Below are positions 1 to 12,343 of a stretch of DNA of 64,000 nt, in pieces (positions within the stretch are counted from its first letter, which is position 1; each line of letters begins with the position of its first letter). Position numbers and translations under genes: made by a program. The DNA is from Archegozetes longisetosus. Lineage: Eukaryota > Arthropoda > Arachnida > Sarcoptiformes > Trhypochthoniidae. The stretch spans positions 5,239,129-5,303,128 of the forward strand of contig JAEMBT020000007.1 of assembly GCA_018873245.2 (NCBI GenBank), read 5' to 3'. The notes under the pieces were generated by a model that searched no databases, was not told where the DNA came from, and was given only the letters and a program-made list of their open reading frames with translations.

Positions 1-632
1 CGTCTTTCAAACGGAAACCTATTTCTTTAGGTCCGAGTACAACAAACGTGACGCGAATCACTACAGAATACATTATCTCCTGCTCTATCCAACCAATTCT
101 AAACGCATGCTTTTCACTTATCTTATGGAAGAATGTGTCCCATAATAAGTGCTGAATTACCAATAATAAGCTGTAATTGTCGAGAAATATGGACAATAAT
201 ATACATAGTTCCAGATTGTATCTAATGGATTATGCTGTTTTCAACCAATCAACCAATATACGGCCACAACAAGTCCTTTCTTAACAATAATAGTAACTCA
301 TAAGAACAGCCTCATATTAAGTTTGAAAGTAAAGCTTTCATAAAGACCACTCAGCTCTATTAAGAGTATATCAAATAACTTTTATTTTCTTTCAAATAAG
401 ACTTCAATCAACATCGTGAATAGAATAAAAGATAACCTTTCTTTTGTTTCAATATTAGCATGTTTTCTATCTAAATATAGTTTGACTATTTTTTCTGAGT
501 CAAAATTTTCTTTGTTTATGGCCTAATGCAGCAAAACATCTTTAATCTGAAAGTATCTACAAATCTGTAAATTTACTATTGAATCATGAGTGGAGACAAA
601 GAGTGCTCAAATCTATCAAAAGTAATTGGTAC
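1..632. other. non-coding, nothing recognised
   Basis: AT-rich sequence with no convincing open frame, RNA gene or repeat on either strand. Confidence 0.5.
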
Positions 633-1014
633 TACCAGGTCGTACAGAAAGTTTTAAAGTGCAAGCGTCTTATCAAAGAAAAATTGATCTCGAGTCGGTC
701 ATTGAATTAGTTATTATTTCAAACCTAAAACTTATTATTTTCATCAAAGTCGAATTAATAGGTTTTATTTTTTAACAATTTAAACTTCGGCTCAACATAA
801 CTTTCCAAATATTTTAATGGATCTCAGTCGAGAGTACGTTCGGAAAATTGTTGAGTCGTAGGGTTTAAATTGTCAAAAATAAAAACTATTAATTCGACTT
901 CGATGAAAATAATAGGTTTTAGGTTTGAAATAATAACTAATTCAATGACCGACTCGAGATCAATTTTTCTTTGATAAGACGCTTGCACTTTAAAACTTTC
1001 TGAACGACCTGGTA
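633..1014. mobile_element. fold-back (long inverted repeat) MITE
   Basis: Two arms of about 170 bases (633-806 and 842-1014) are near-perfect reverse complements separated by about 35 bases. The outer ends read TACCAGGTCGT...ACGACCTGGTA, so a TA dinucleotide borders each side, as expected for Tc1/mariner-type insertion. Only scattered mismatches separate the arms, which suggests fairly recent insertion or arm-to-arm conversion. No coding capacity is present. I infer a non-autonomous DNA transposon; the superfamily assignment rests only on the TA borders. Confidence 0.75.
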
Positions 1015-4000
1015 TTTTTAGACAGAGTTATTGGCATAAATACAAACTTTTGCGTATGAAACGCATCAAAATGGTATAAACAAACAGATTATAAGAGTCT
1101 AATAAATGCAGCTTTAGTTTGAAGTTTTGAACATTCTTAAAAACTTTAGAAATTTATTGAAGCTACAAACGGTTAGCAAATCTACAAAGCAATTGAGTAT
1201 CTATTTGGTTGATATTCAATAAGAATACTAAAATGTAAGCAAATCAATCAAATTACCAGTCTCAAAATTTTCAAATTATTGTTTAATTCGATTCGAACAT
1301 TAAGCTAAAATTTAGTTAGTTTTACAAATAGATATGAAAACAGAATTACAAGGTTATTACATAAAAATCAAAACTGATTATAATTGTAAACTGAATTTGT
1401 GTACTTGAGAAGAAAGTTATAAACTTATTAAACTATTGAATAATGCTTTCGATATTTCTATTGGTATTATTGGTTTATTGGTTTTTTCAATCACACATTA
1501 TTCGATAGCAATAAAGAATATTCAGGCCTATGGTAAGTATGGAGATAAAAAGCTATGGTCCCTTCGATATATGACTGCTAGACCTCCTGTACAGTTCGAG
1601 AGTCTCTTGGAATCATTCAATTGTACGAAAATTGAGTGCTTAATCCCCTTTAATATCCCATGATTATTGTAAAGATCTTGAAAATTATATTCTCTTTGTC
1701 TGCCCTATGATTTTTGCGAACTTCTTGGATTCGATCGAAGCATGCCTGGTAACAGTAGTTCGACACTAGTTTGCTCACATAATGCCGCAACTTCAATGGC
1801 TGTCAAAGTATGGCAAACAGGTATAAGAATTTATCTATAATATTGTCTACATGTTCTAATATTAATATAATGTCAATTTTGTTAAATATAAGACAAGTCC
1901 ATAATATTTGAGTCCCAATAAATATCGTTTCGAACTAACAATATATTTTAAGTTAGTTTTCGGTAGGAATGATAATCAAAGTTTATATATGAGAATTTGA
2001 GTTAATTTTTATAGGTTACTAGTAAGGTGGTAGATAGCCCTGTTAGATAGTACTGTTTTTATTCCCCTATTAAACTTTTAGTATCAACAAATATCGGTTA
2101 TATGGGTACAGTTGTTCATAAATAAGTTTATTCTTGTTAAATCTTAAACTAATCTAGTATGCCATTATAGACACATAAACACTACTTTTTAATCTATTAT
2201 TTATTCAGATATCTTTTTGGAGAGCAGATATATTCTCAATTTCTACTCATTCTTTAGTTCAATAATAATTTTGATATTGGGAGCAAACTTATGTTTCACA
2301 AAACTTTATCCAATTTATACATTAGCTGAGTATCCGATTGAGTGCATTTTTGATGAGTAAATCTTAGTTTTATCACACCTATTGATACCATAAAGCGAAA
2401 TGTTAGTTTTTTTATACTTAATTTGACAGTTCGTAGTTAATAGTGATTATTTGTTATAATTTTCTAATAATATGACTTAATATTAATCATCATTATATAA
2501 GTTGTTTACGCAAATCATTAGATAAGAAGTTTGGGATCATTACCAATGAATTAGATATGAAGCTCACTATTGAATAACATCTGCTCTGAAAGTAAATCTT
2601 ACATTAAGACCACATTGCTTTCTAATTGAATTTACCGAATAATCCAAATGAAACCTAATATGGAAAATACAATTGCTCTTACGTCAAATATCTCTGTTTT
2701 TGTTTCTCTTTCTAAATTGTTCATTTTCTTATTGCCAAATCTGTTTTAAGCTCTGGCAAAATATCGCATATTAGGTATGATTTTCTTACGTATTCATCGT
2801 TTCATCGTCAATCCAATCAAGAGTTTAACCGATAAAATACTTATTTTCAAACAAGTTTAGACTGAGTCAAACATAACAATAATTTGTAATATATAAAGGT
2901 ATTAATCAACAATTGTCTGGTAGAAAAGGCCGGTAGTTTTTCGGTCGATCACACATTTTTGAGATAATCAAATTCTATAAATGGAAACATTGAGGCTGAA
3001 AGTCCAATTAATTGAGCCCAATAAAAGTGGAATTCCCCTTAATTTGTTTTATTGAATTAAACCCCCGCTAATACTAACTCATAAATTGTAATCACTTATA
3101 TTGTTCGTGGTAGAAAAGAAGATAAATGTTAATTCGATTTGTGCACTTAATTAAAATTATTAGATGAAATTGATATAAAGTTTATAATAAATTTTCTAAA
3201 TTTTAATAAATCAAATTCGAAGATCAATCTTAATATTGTTACTATACTATTTTCTATAGTCTCGAATTTAATTATTTGTTAATCTCTTGATCTTATCCTA
3301 GAATTCATAATCAAACTATGTTATTATGCTTAATATGACTAATTTTTAATTTTATCATTATAATAAAGATTAATCTTTCTACTTATTTGCATAGTCTATA
3401 ACATTAGATTGCAAGCTGTGAATCAAAGCTCAAATATAATATATATAATGAATGGATCGATGAAATCCAATAGACATTTGATTACTAAATAAATTAGCAG
3501 CAAAACGAATATATGGGTATCTCATTAGGAAACGTATATTTGAGGCAAGAATGCAATTCCTGTGTAAGCCTAACCTATTAACAACATCATTCGTGTAAGC
3601 CTATAGTTTCATACAGTCAAACCTATTTTTGATGGATAGCAATTTTAGCTCAAACCTTTACTGTATGAATAGACTGACTAAAGGCTGACAATCGATATCT
3701 TTAGAGAAGTTTCTAGTATTGTGTGAATCCAGACGAACTAGAGTTTAGCATAAACAAGTTGGACTGTATTATGTAATCACTAAATTGCGTTGATGTTGCA
3801 GGTACAAACCGTCTATTGTTTATACATCTAATATAACCAAATTCTTACTTGAGTGAACTGTTTATACAATATTATATGGAGAATGAACTTAGAAATAACT
3901 GTACGATATATGATAAGCAAACAGAAACTTCGTTATTTAACAAAATTTTATAATTAAAACCTAACAAATGAGGGCTCGAACTAGACTTGATGTGAACTGT

Positions 4001-6315
4001 TCTGATTTGGAAACTATTATTGATATAACTGAAGTACTGAATAGAGATCCTGTTCATCAAAATGTTCCAATGATCTAATTACTTCCAAAAAGTCCTTATT
4101 TGCACATTATTTCGCTTATGATTTTTCGATTGCGTCACCCAGCTCAATTTCTTTTTAAGCTTTTAAATAAATTGAATCTCTCAATTCCAACTTCTTTGAT
4201 TAGAAGAGAAGAAAACTGAACAAAAATAATTGAATTTAACATTTGATGATTTGAAAATTATAATTGAATACTTAAAACAAGTACTTGACTGAAATAAATT
4301 ATTAATAGGAGTATTACATAAACAGTTGGATATGTGCATTAGTAAAGTGAAGTAAACTCATCTATTATTTAAACCACTTCAACAGTTTCTCTTCAAATAA
4401 CATCTCAAACAATAGCTTTTCGTGAAAAACTACTAAACCCAGATAAAAGTTTCGTTTTTTGATTTATATCTTTCGTTTTGCTCAAAATAAATTCATTCTA
4501 TCGTTTTCACTCAAAATTGTTGGTTTTGAATTAAGTTTCAGATAGAGAACTATGATTCTCGAGAGAAAATAAGTTTTAAAAAGTTTGTGTTCATACGAAT
4601 AGCTAAAGAAAAATGAGTCAACTTTACTATCTTCTCAGTAAACATAATATTCTTGTTTTTTAAAATAATAGCTCAAGGCGCAATTGGTTTCACTATCATT
4701 TTTAATGAATACCAAAGGAACATTTCACTTCACAAAATTTCATTTTCCAAAAACATCAAAACCTTTCTCTCGTATTTGATTCATTGAAATGAATATCAAT
4801 AGATATCAATCTCTCTCATTGAAAGTGGTTGAGGGTCAAGTGATAGGAAAAAGAATTTACAGTCAATTCAGTTGTAACGTCGAGTTTGAAAAAAAGTTTT
4901 GTTGTTGGACTAATTTCAAGCAATAGAAAAGACTAATCAGATTTAAGCTTATACTCGAATTTGGCAAGTTGTTGAACAAGGATTTCGTACAGTGTTGATG
5001 CCTGACGACATAAACAATTTCTTAAGTGTTCTAACAACATAGTTATTGATCTATGTATTTTTCACTCAAATAAAACTATTTTCAATTAAATTTAATTCAA
5101 TTAATAAATAATAAACCTAATGATTCGAGTATTAAACGTTTTCAGATTCTTTAGGGACTCAGGTAAGAAGTAAGGTTCGTTTAAATCATATAAACAAATA
5201 GTTTGTAGAAACTGTTTAGTTGCAAATTTGTTTTGAACACGTTTCTGCCCACTAGTATTCCAATGAAACAAAATTTATTTGTTGAGAAGAGTCTCCTTAT
5301 TCTATGAATATATCAGATGGTATTGTTATGAGACACTCCAACAATAAGTCATCATTATCATGAATCCCAATATATTTGCTGCTCATTCAATTTGACTTAG
5401 GATGCGGTTCACAACTAAGGCTCAGTCCTCTTAACATTAGGAAGATATTCATCGATGTCTCAATCTTATAGCTGTGTCTATACTCGAACGGGCAATCAAA
5501 TTAAGATAGTTTAGCTAATAATAATTGCCAATTATTTGTCAGAATACAGAATAAGGTTTAGTTAATCAGGTTACAAACGTGACAGTGTTTTTGTAAACAC
5601 CGATTAGTGTTTACTCTTACAAATTTCAATCAGTACTTTTAGAAACTTAAAAAACGCAACTAAAATAAGGCTTTATCCTATTCTAGTCTCATGAAAACTG
5701 ATATTTAAAATGTTTGCCGAATATCGACTTATATAGTATAGAAAAAAACAATAAGAGAAACAAGAGGACAGTTTTGGTAGAGTTATTCTGATAAGCTTTG
5801 AAACGAAATAGATATATATTTGATAGTGTTTTCTATACAATTGATTGCTAGATAGCTGCAAAGCATATTTTTCAAGTGGAAAATAGCTACAGAAATAGTT
5901 ATAGAGAAAGTTATAGTTTGCAGAGAGTCATGAAAGCAGTAGAAACAGATGGAATTTCAGTTTTTTCTCTAACTTATTAACACATAATCATTAAACATAA
6001 TTGATGTGTTGGTGAGAGTTTAGTTTAATAAAAATAGATAGTATAATATAAAGTAATAATAACCTAATGAAAACAAATAGAATCACATTATGACCATTCC
6101 TTAATTATTTATGTGTATATCTGGTTTATTCTAGAATTTAAATAACAAACTCCTAATTTAATAATCCATTTCTTATATTATGGCAGTTAAGTAATAACTT
6201 TATTATCATATATAGAGAAAGTATACGCTTTTCTCCTTTACTGACGTATTAAGTCTGACGACTGCTCCCGAATAGTCTCTTCTCCGTAAGACATACTGAG
6301 TCGTGCAGTGAAGAG
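1015..6315. other. gene-poor AT-rich stretch
   Basis: The open frames here (for example 1436-1663 and the minus-strand frames near 3.9 and 5.7 kb) have AT-driven composition and no recognisable domain or splice context. Around 3614-3667 a short segment starts CAGTCAAACCT and ends in ACTG, which may be a small decayed relative of the pogo-like MITEs described below. Confidence 0.4.
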
Positions 6316-6562
6316 TATATAAACTTTGCCACTCATTCCCGACCATCATTTGTCACATCTAACCATCACTTAAGTGTTCAATATAAGTTATACAAGTGGG
6401 TCAATAATATTAATCGCTCTCTTATTTTCGATTATCTAATCAAAATAGTATAATTAATAAATAGGATAATCGCTTATTTCTGAGTTCAGCTTAGTTTCAA
6501 CATAAAAACTTACTGTCACTAGAATTTTATCAGTTTAAACTTTGAAGTCAGCTAAATATTGG
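6316..6562 (+). promoter_or_regulatory. candidate TATA promoter and 5' UTR exon upstream of the first DH31 gene
   Basis: A TATATAAA box at 6316-6323 is followed about 30 bases downstream by a plausible start region (ATCATTTG near 6345). Further down there is a strong 5' splice site, GTAAGT, at 6563. The DH31 coding exon at 12344 sits only three bases after a 3' splice site (TTGACAG ending at 12340), so a non-coding first exon must exist upstream; this is the best candidate I see. The link across about 5.8 kb is inference. Confidence 0.35.
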
Positions 6563-8297
6563 GTAAGTGTTTCTCTATTTAAAGCTATACTTTCTTTGGA
6601 AATAAGTTTCTAATTTGTTAGTGAAAAACTTTCCAAAGTTCAATTCATTTTTCAAGTAAATGATAATTTAGAAGTTTGCTAGAAACTTCAAGTAATTAAT
6701 GCTTGATTCAAACGTTAGTATATAATACTTGTTGTACATCAATACTCATTTAGCTTTTATCTATTTCAAATTAAATCTTTATCCGTTCAAAACGCTCTGG
6801 TTCATATTTTTGAGATTTTGATTCACTTGTCTTTACTTTGAACCAAGTTTTTGATTTATCTTAAGCTAACTTTTTTTTGAAACCATTTTAATCAACTTTC
6901 TCTTAAGTAAGTCTTGCCACAGTATTTGTAATTCAAATGTAATTTATATTTTAAAAAATACTGTTAAAACATAAATATAATAATATATTTCTTTACATCC
7001 ACGAAAGTGTTGATTAATATTCAACTAAAAAAGTCGATTTGACAAGAAATATCTAATTATGTAGCTTTGCTTCTTTTCTATTTGAATAACACTATTGAGA
7101 AATCAATATTAGTTTTAATTCAAAAAATTTTAATAAGATTTCTCAATTCCATTAGATGGAAGTAGGACTGAATTTGAAGATGTTTCAGAGCAAAGTTTTT
7201 CAGTCCTCAAATATATATTGCATTTGCTGTGAAACGCTATTCAGGCAATGAATGCATTAAATATTAAAGCTTTCTTTTGATAGAAATAATAACTTTCGAC
7301 GTAAGCCTATTTAGTGTTTTACTCATATAATCACTTTATGTTCTGACAAAATTCTAAAAATTCTCATTTGATATTTGTGAAAATATAATCAAATCTAACT
7401 AAGCTATTCTGATTTAAATTATCTGAAAATTTCATTTCTTCGCTTAGATCAGATGTTTGGTTTTTATTCAGATAAACAACACCAAAATAATGCATAATTC
7501 AAGTTTAATTTTCCAAATAGATCAAAAATAAATCGGATTATTTTCAATAAATATAGCAGAAAAACCTCAATCCTACGTACGACAAGTTTTCATTCATATG
7601 ATTAAGTTTGTTTTGAGTGAATTGTTCAAATTTTTTCCCAGAAAATACCATTTTAGCTTAGAAAAGACTGAGGAAATATACTTCGTTATCAATACCTTAC
7701 AAACGTCTTGTTTGAGAGTCAATCAAAGGTTCAGATTCAGAATGTCTATTGACTCAATTTACTTGGTTATTATGAAGTTTTACGCATAGCTACGTTGATT
7801 TAGGCAGCATTTTTATTAGTACAACAACTGCATTATTACTTCATTAAAGATGACTTATGATTATTGACTATTGATTGACGAAAAAGTATGAATCAAGTTA
7901 GATGTTATAGGTTAGGAGTAAGATAGCACAGTTGATTAATTCCAATAAAGATATTGAACAGAATAAATGACATATCAAAATGAGCCAGTTGAATTTGTTC
8001 TGTCAACAGAAGCATATATGTGTTAGCTCTATATTCTAGTCTCACTAACAGACTGTAACAGATATTGGTTTACGGATCAAATCTATCTATCATTTAAGAT
8101 GAAAGTTAATACTTGTTCCTAAATTTGTTTTTCTTCTTTCCATCAACACTTAAGGTGATTATCTCAATTTCTACACGATTTTCATCTTCTGAGTAAAGGT
8201 CGTCACTGTTTTAGTAATATATCTGATAGTATAATAACATGTCAACTATAAAGACTGAATACTTCTGTATTTCTACCATCGCTTCTCTGCTGGTCTA

Positions 8298-8345
8298 CCG
8301 GGAACTGAAGGATTTGAAATTTTCCTGTTAGGAAACGAGTCCCGG
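8298..8345. repeat. nested hairpin
   Basis: An outer stem pairs CCGGGA (8298-8303) with TCCCGG (8340-8345). An inner stem pairs TTTCC (8321-8325) with GGAAA (8331-8335) around a five-base loop. It is locally GC-rich in an AT-rich region. No known RNA family was recognised. Confidence 0.35.
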
Positions 8346-10755
8346 GAAAGCGTTTACATTTTGAGAACTACACTTCAAGTTGTATTCGTTCAGATATAGT
8401 TATTTGTAGTATTAGTTTTGTATGACCCAAGGGCTTAGCTGGTGTTCACACTTAGATTTATAACCAATCAAACTATGTTTTCCTTCTATCAAAATGTTTC
8501 ACAATTTTCGCGGTCAGAAAATTATATTTCAATTTTATATTGGTTTAATGTCATTATAATCGTCAAAGCTATTATTACCCTAAGAAATAGTCAGTTAGCT
8601 TTGCAAACACTTAGAAAAGTTAGGAAAGATAGCTAAATGTGGACATTGTTTGAAAAAGTCAAATGTAGAAGAGGCTCTGCTTCAGGCCTCGTCACACATT
8701 TCACATATATTCACGATCTAAATGCATCAAGGCAACAATTTCCGTCAAGATATGAATGTTTGCCCAAAAATAAATAAAGAGATACAGAAAAAGCGGAAAA
8801 ATTTGAGAATTTAATTGTTGTAATGATAGCACAGAAATATTTGTTTTTGGATATAGCCGAGCGCTAGTCTCTCATTGACTTAATAAAACTTTTGGATCCC
8901 AAACACAAACTTCAAACTTCTGACTGTTAGGAGAGTTTAACTTAGATTGAGTCGATATTATGATGATATTAAGAATAAAACTACCGGATTACAACTACCA
9001 GTTCAATGATTAAACAGGTTTAAACTACTCAATACTTTTAGAAATGGTTATAAATCAAATAAAATTTCATTTCACATAAATTAATGGTTTGTTAAAGGAA
9101 AATATTTCGTTTATAAATTATTTGGTTTTAGTATTACTAAATGAGAAAATCTCTATTTGTACAGAGTATATGCGTAACTTTGTTTCAATTCCATACTTAT
9201 ATCTGTTTTTGATGATTGTGATCTCTTCTAATGGATTTTCTTACTTTTCGGCTAATATCAAGAGAATAAAACCTAGTTATAAGTTTGAAGATCGATCATT
9301 TTTCGATTTGAGCCTTTACTTTTATAGCTATCGATCCGGTAGTATGCGATTGGATATCAAATAGTTCAGAAATCAATCTTTTCCTCTACGATAAGTCTTT
9401 AAATCAAGAAAACGTACAAAAATCATCCTTAACTTAAAAAACTGACGATTTTAAACGACAGAAAAAATTGGTAGAAAATATCAATAAATATATCTGTTGC
9501 TTTGGAAGACATGAAGCGATAAACGACTTTGCTACAAGAGTAGATAATATCAATTACAGCTCAATAATTAGAAACAACGACTATAATGAACGCCGAGTAC
9601 GGTATAAATTTGAGATGAACTACACTCTTTCACTGTATTGATGCATCTTTAAAAGCCGTTAAGAAGCAAACCAACATACATAACACGCTCACATCAATTT
9701 GAGTGTCTTAACGGCTTCAGTGTTAGACCTATAATGTAGAAACTTTTCCTAAACCTAATGTCGCATAAAGTTTAGTTTTGTTTCGCAAATTTTAATAATC
9801 GTTTGCGAGAAACAGCGTACATGTATGACAAATTTTAAAATCTCACTTTCATAGCTTCATTTTTCTGACTACTGTCGAACAATTTGTCTTATTTTGTTTA
9901 TAGGCCTAAAAGTTTTTCAAGTGAAGTGTAAACAATAGGAAACAAGCAATTGAGAAGTGAAATAGTCGATATTCAATTGAAATATTCTGCTTTCAATAGG
10001 TTTCTATCCATTGTTTTGTTTGATGTTTAACTTTTGCCCTATTGTGTAATCGAAAGTTCTAGAGTCTAACTGATACCAAATCAATAGCAGTGATACTGGT
10101 TTTTATGGATCCTCTCAACAGTTTTTATCAATTAAGATCTATTCCTTGATTTACACTTTGAAACATCGATCTCTGACGACATTTAATACTTATTACTTGG
10201 CGCAAAGACTACTTAAATGGACAGAAAGCTACTGTAAATAAGTCTGATGACAGCTTATAAGAGATGCGATCAGACAAATCGGGAATAAGTAAATATTCAT
10301 GACTCCAATGTTGCCAAAGTATCAAATTATGTTTAAAACCTATCAGATTATAACTTTTATATGAAAATTCCTTGTCACTCACTCTACATTGTTTGCAGTG
10401 ACTATTTATTATTCTATATTAAGTTTGGGCGACAATTTGACAAAATTTTGTCAAAGTATGCCTGAAGATTAGTTTTTCTCTCCTTAGGTATTGATCGCAG
10501 TTTAAAGATTCAATTCTTTTATTCATTAACCAATCATTAATTTGACTAAACTTGCATCGATCTAATAATAGAAATTAATGAGAAATTCAAATTAAGCCAA
10601 TTATATGGAATGTGATGGTAAATGATTAAACAAACAGTAAACACGAGTCAAAGTAATTAGGATAGGCGTAGCTTTTCAGTGAACAATAAGATGAACTTGT
10701 TCTAATGTTTAAGTTTTTTTTCATCAAGCTATACCTTGTCATGGATAAATTGTTA

Positions 10756-10906
10756 CAGTAAAACCTCACTAATTTGACCACGCACTTAAGTGATTCTTAA
10801 TAAACATATATAACCTAAAACCTAACCTAACAGGACAGCACTGTTTAATTGTTGCTCATTTTCCAAAAGCATTTAACTACACTTTCAAGTTAGAGAAGTT
10901 TGATTG
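10756..10906. mobile_element. pogo/Tigger-like MITE, copy A
   Basis: The element starts CAGTAAAACCTCACTAATTT and ends in the inverted motif ...AAGTTAGAGAAGTTTGATTG, with TA on both sides. The interior carries ACTTAAGTG near the left end and GCATTTAACTACAC near the right end, shared with the copies at 12989, 14469 and 26155. It is about 150 bases long with no coding capacity. Confidence 0.7.
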
Positions 10907-11796
10907 TAGAACAATATATTTGAAGTGATCAGTTTGATTATGAAAGCTTTAAAAGGACTTAGGAATCAAATTATTTTTGGTGAGGCTCGATATACTAAGT
11001 TAGGATAATATAGCATTTGTCTGACGTAGTTATCATTCTCTCAGATTAGATATAATCTTCTTCAACACAATAATGACACTTAACTCGCATCACTCCACTC
11101 ATCACTAGATTCATACTGATTCCTAATTTCTAATCAATTATCTGGAAAATTTCAACGTTATTTCCAATTAGGAGATTTGCGTTGTTCACATCAAATAAGT
11201 TTAATTACATAGACCAACTTACAAACAACGCTTTATCCTTTGTTACTGTACTTAAGTTTGATTGTTGTTTCGATTAGAAGCTCATCAGAGCGAAATTGCA
11301 ATTTGTGCCAAGTAGATGTGGACAAAAATTTGGCTTTAGTGATAAATTTAAATTATTACTTCTCTTAATGTTTAAGCACATCATAAAATTAACCAAAAAG
11401 TTTTATGGAGAATAAAATTAGTTTATGCTTCACAATTTATTACAATAGCCTCTGAATGTTTTTTCCTATTTTACTTATTTTCGGACATAAAATTTCAATT
11501 TTCTAGTAACTTTCAAGTGAAAGTTGTTGATATATGATGTTTTTCTGAGTTTAGATGTTGAACAAAAAACTTATTTTTAATAGGCTTTGAGCCAGGAACA
11601 AATTTATTACAAACATCTCTGTTGAAATGCTATAAAAGAGCCAAATAAGAAATAAATGATCAATAAAGTAGGATAAGAAGCATAAAGAATAGGATTACTG
11701 CAAAGATTTTATTGCCAAAATCATGTCAACCGATGATCTGTTTATACTAAGTCTACATATTAGCGAAGCAAAAGTAATGGATTTATACTGTTTCTG

Positions 11797-11824
11797 ATCT
11801 GTTTCAATCTGTTTCAATCTGTTT
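11797..11824. repeat. short tandem repeat, 10-base unit
   Basis: About 2.8 copies of ATCTGTTTCA in direct array. Confidence 0.6.
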
Positions 11825-12343
11825 GCCATAATTAAATCTATCGAAAACAAACAATATAAGCACGAATGAAAAGGTCTCATGTCAATCAAGCAATAATATA
11901 ACAAAATACTTACAATGCACAAAGCGCATTTAGTAAGCAGCCTAATAAACACTAGTTATTGCTTACGTCAAATAATTCAATTATGTTTTCTGATTATTCT
12001 CTCATACAGTCCCTTAAAATTGTTTCAACTATTTTTTATCATCGTTTCTATAAGAACTATTTTCACGAATCATTCAGAATAGAATAGAGAACTGAAGTAG
12101 CAACTATTAAGATAAATCACACGATCATGAACAATTGAAGCATTTGTTCAAATACTTAAAGTTTAGTTGTGAACTGTTTTGTGTTCAATAATGTTTGGTT
12201 TAGATCGTATTATACCGTACACTATTCTATACTTGAGTACTTGTAAGATACATAATAGTGCTATAGAATCTATATAGCATTACGCAAAAATAGCAAATTT
12301 CTTAATTATATAATTTAATCTTTTCATTTCCTATTGACAGATC

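Larger units (their letters stand above)
6563..12340 (+). other. probable first (UTR) intron of DH31; otherwise non-coding
   Basis: No coding exon was recognised. The interval contains a small nested hairpin (8298-8345), a 12-base inverted repeat (AAGCCGTTAAGA near 9654 and its complement near 9704), one MITE copy (10756-10906) and a short 10-base tandem repeat at 11797-11824. If the promoter at 6316 is right, all of this is intronic. Confidence 0.35.

Noticed and set aside
3614..3667. Short segment with CAGTCAAACCT and ACTG ends
   Set aside because: Only the extreme ends resemble the pogo-like MITEs; too short and diverged to list as an element.
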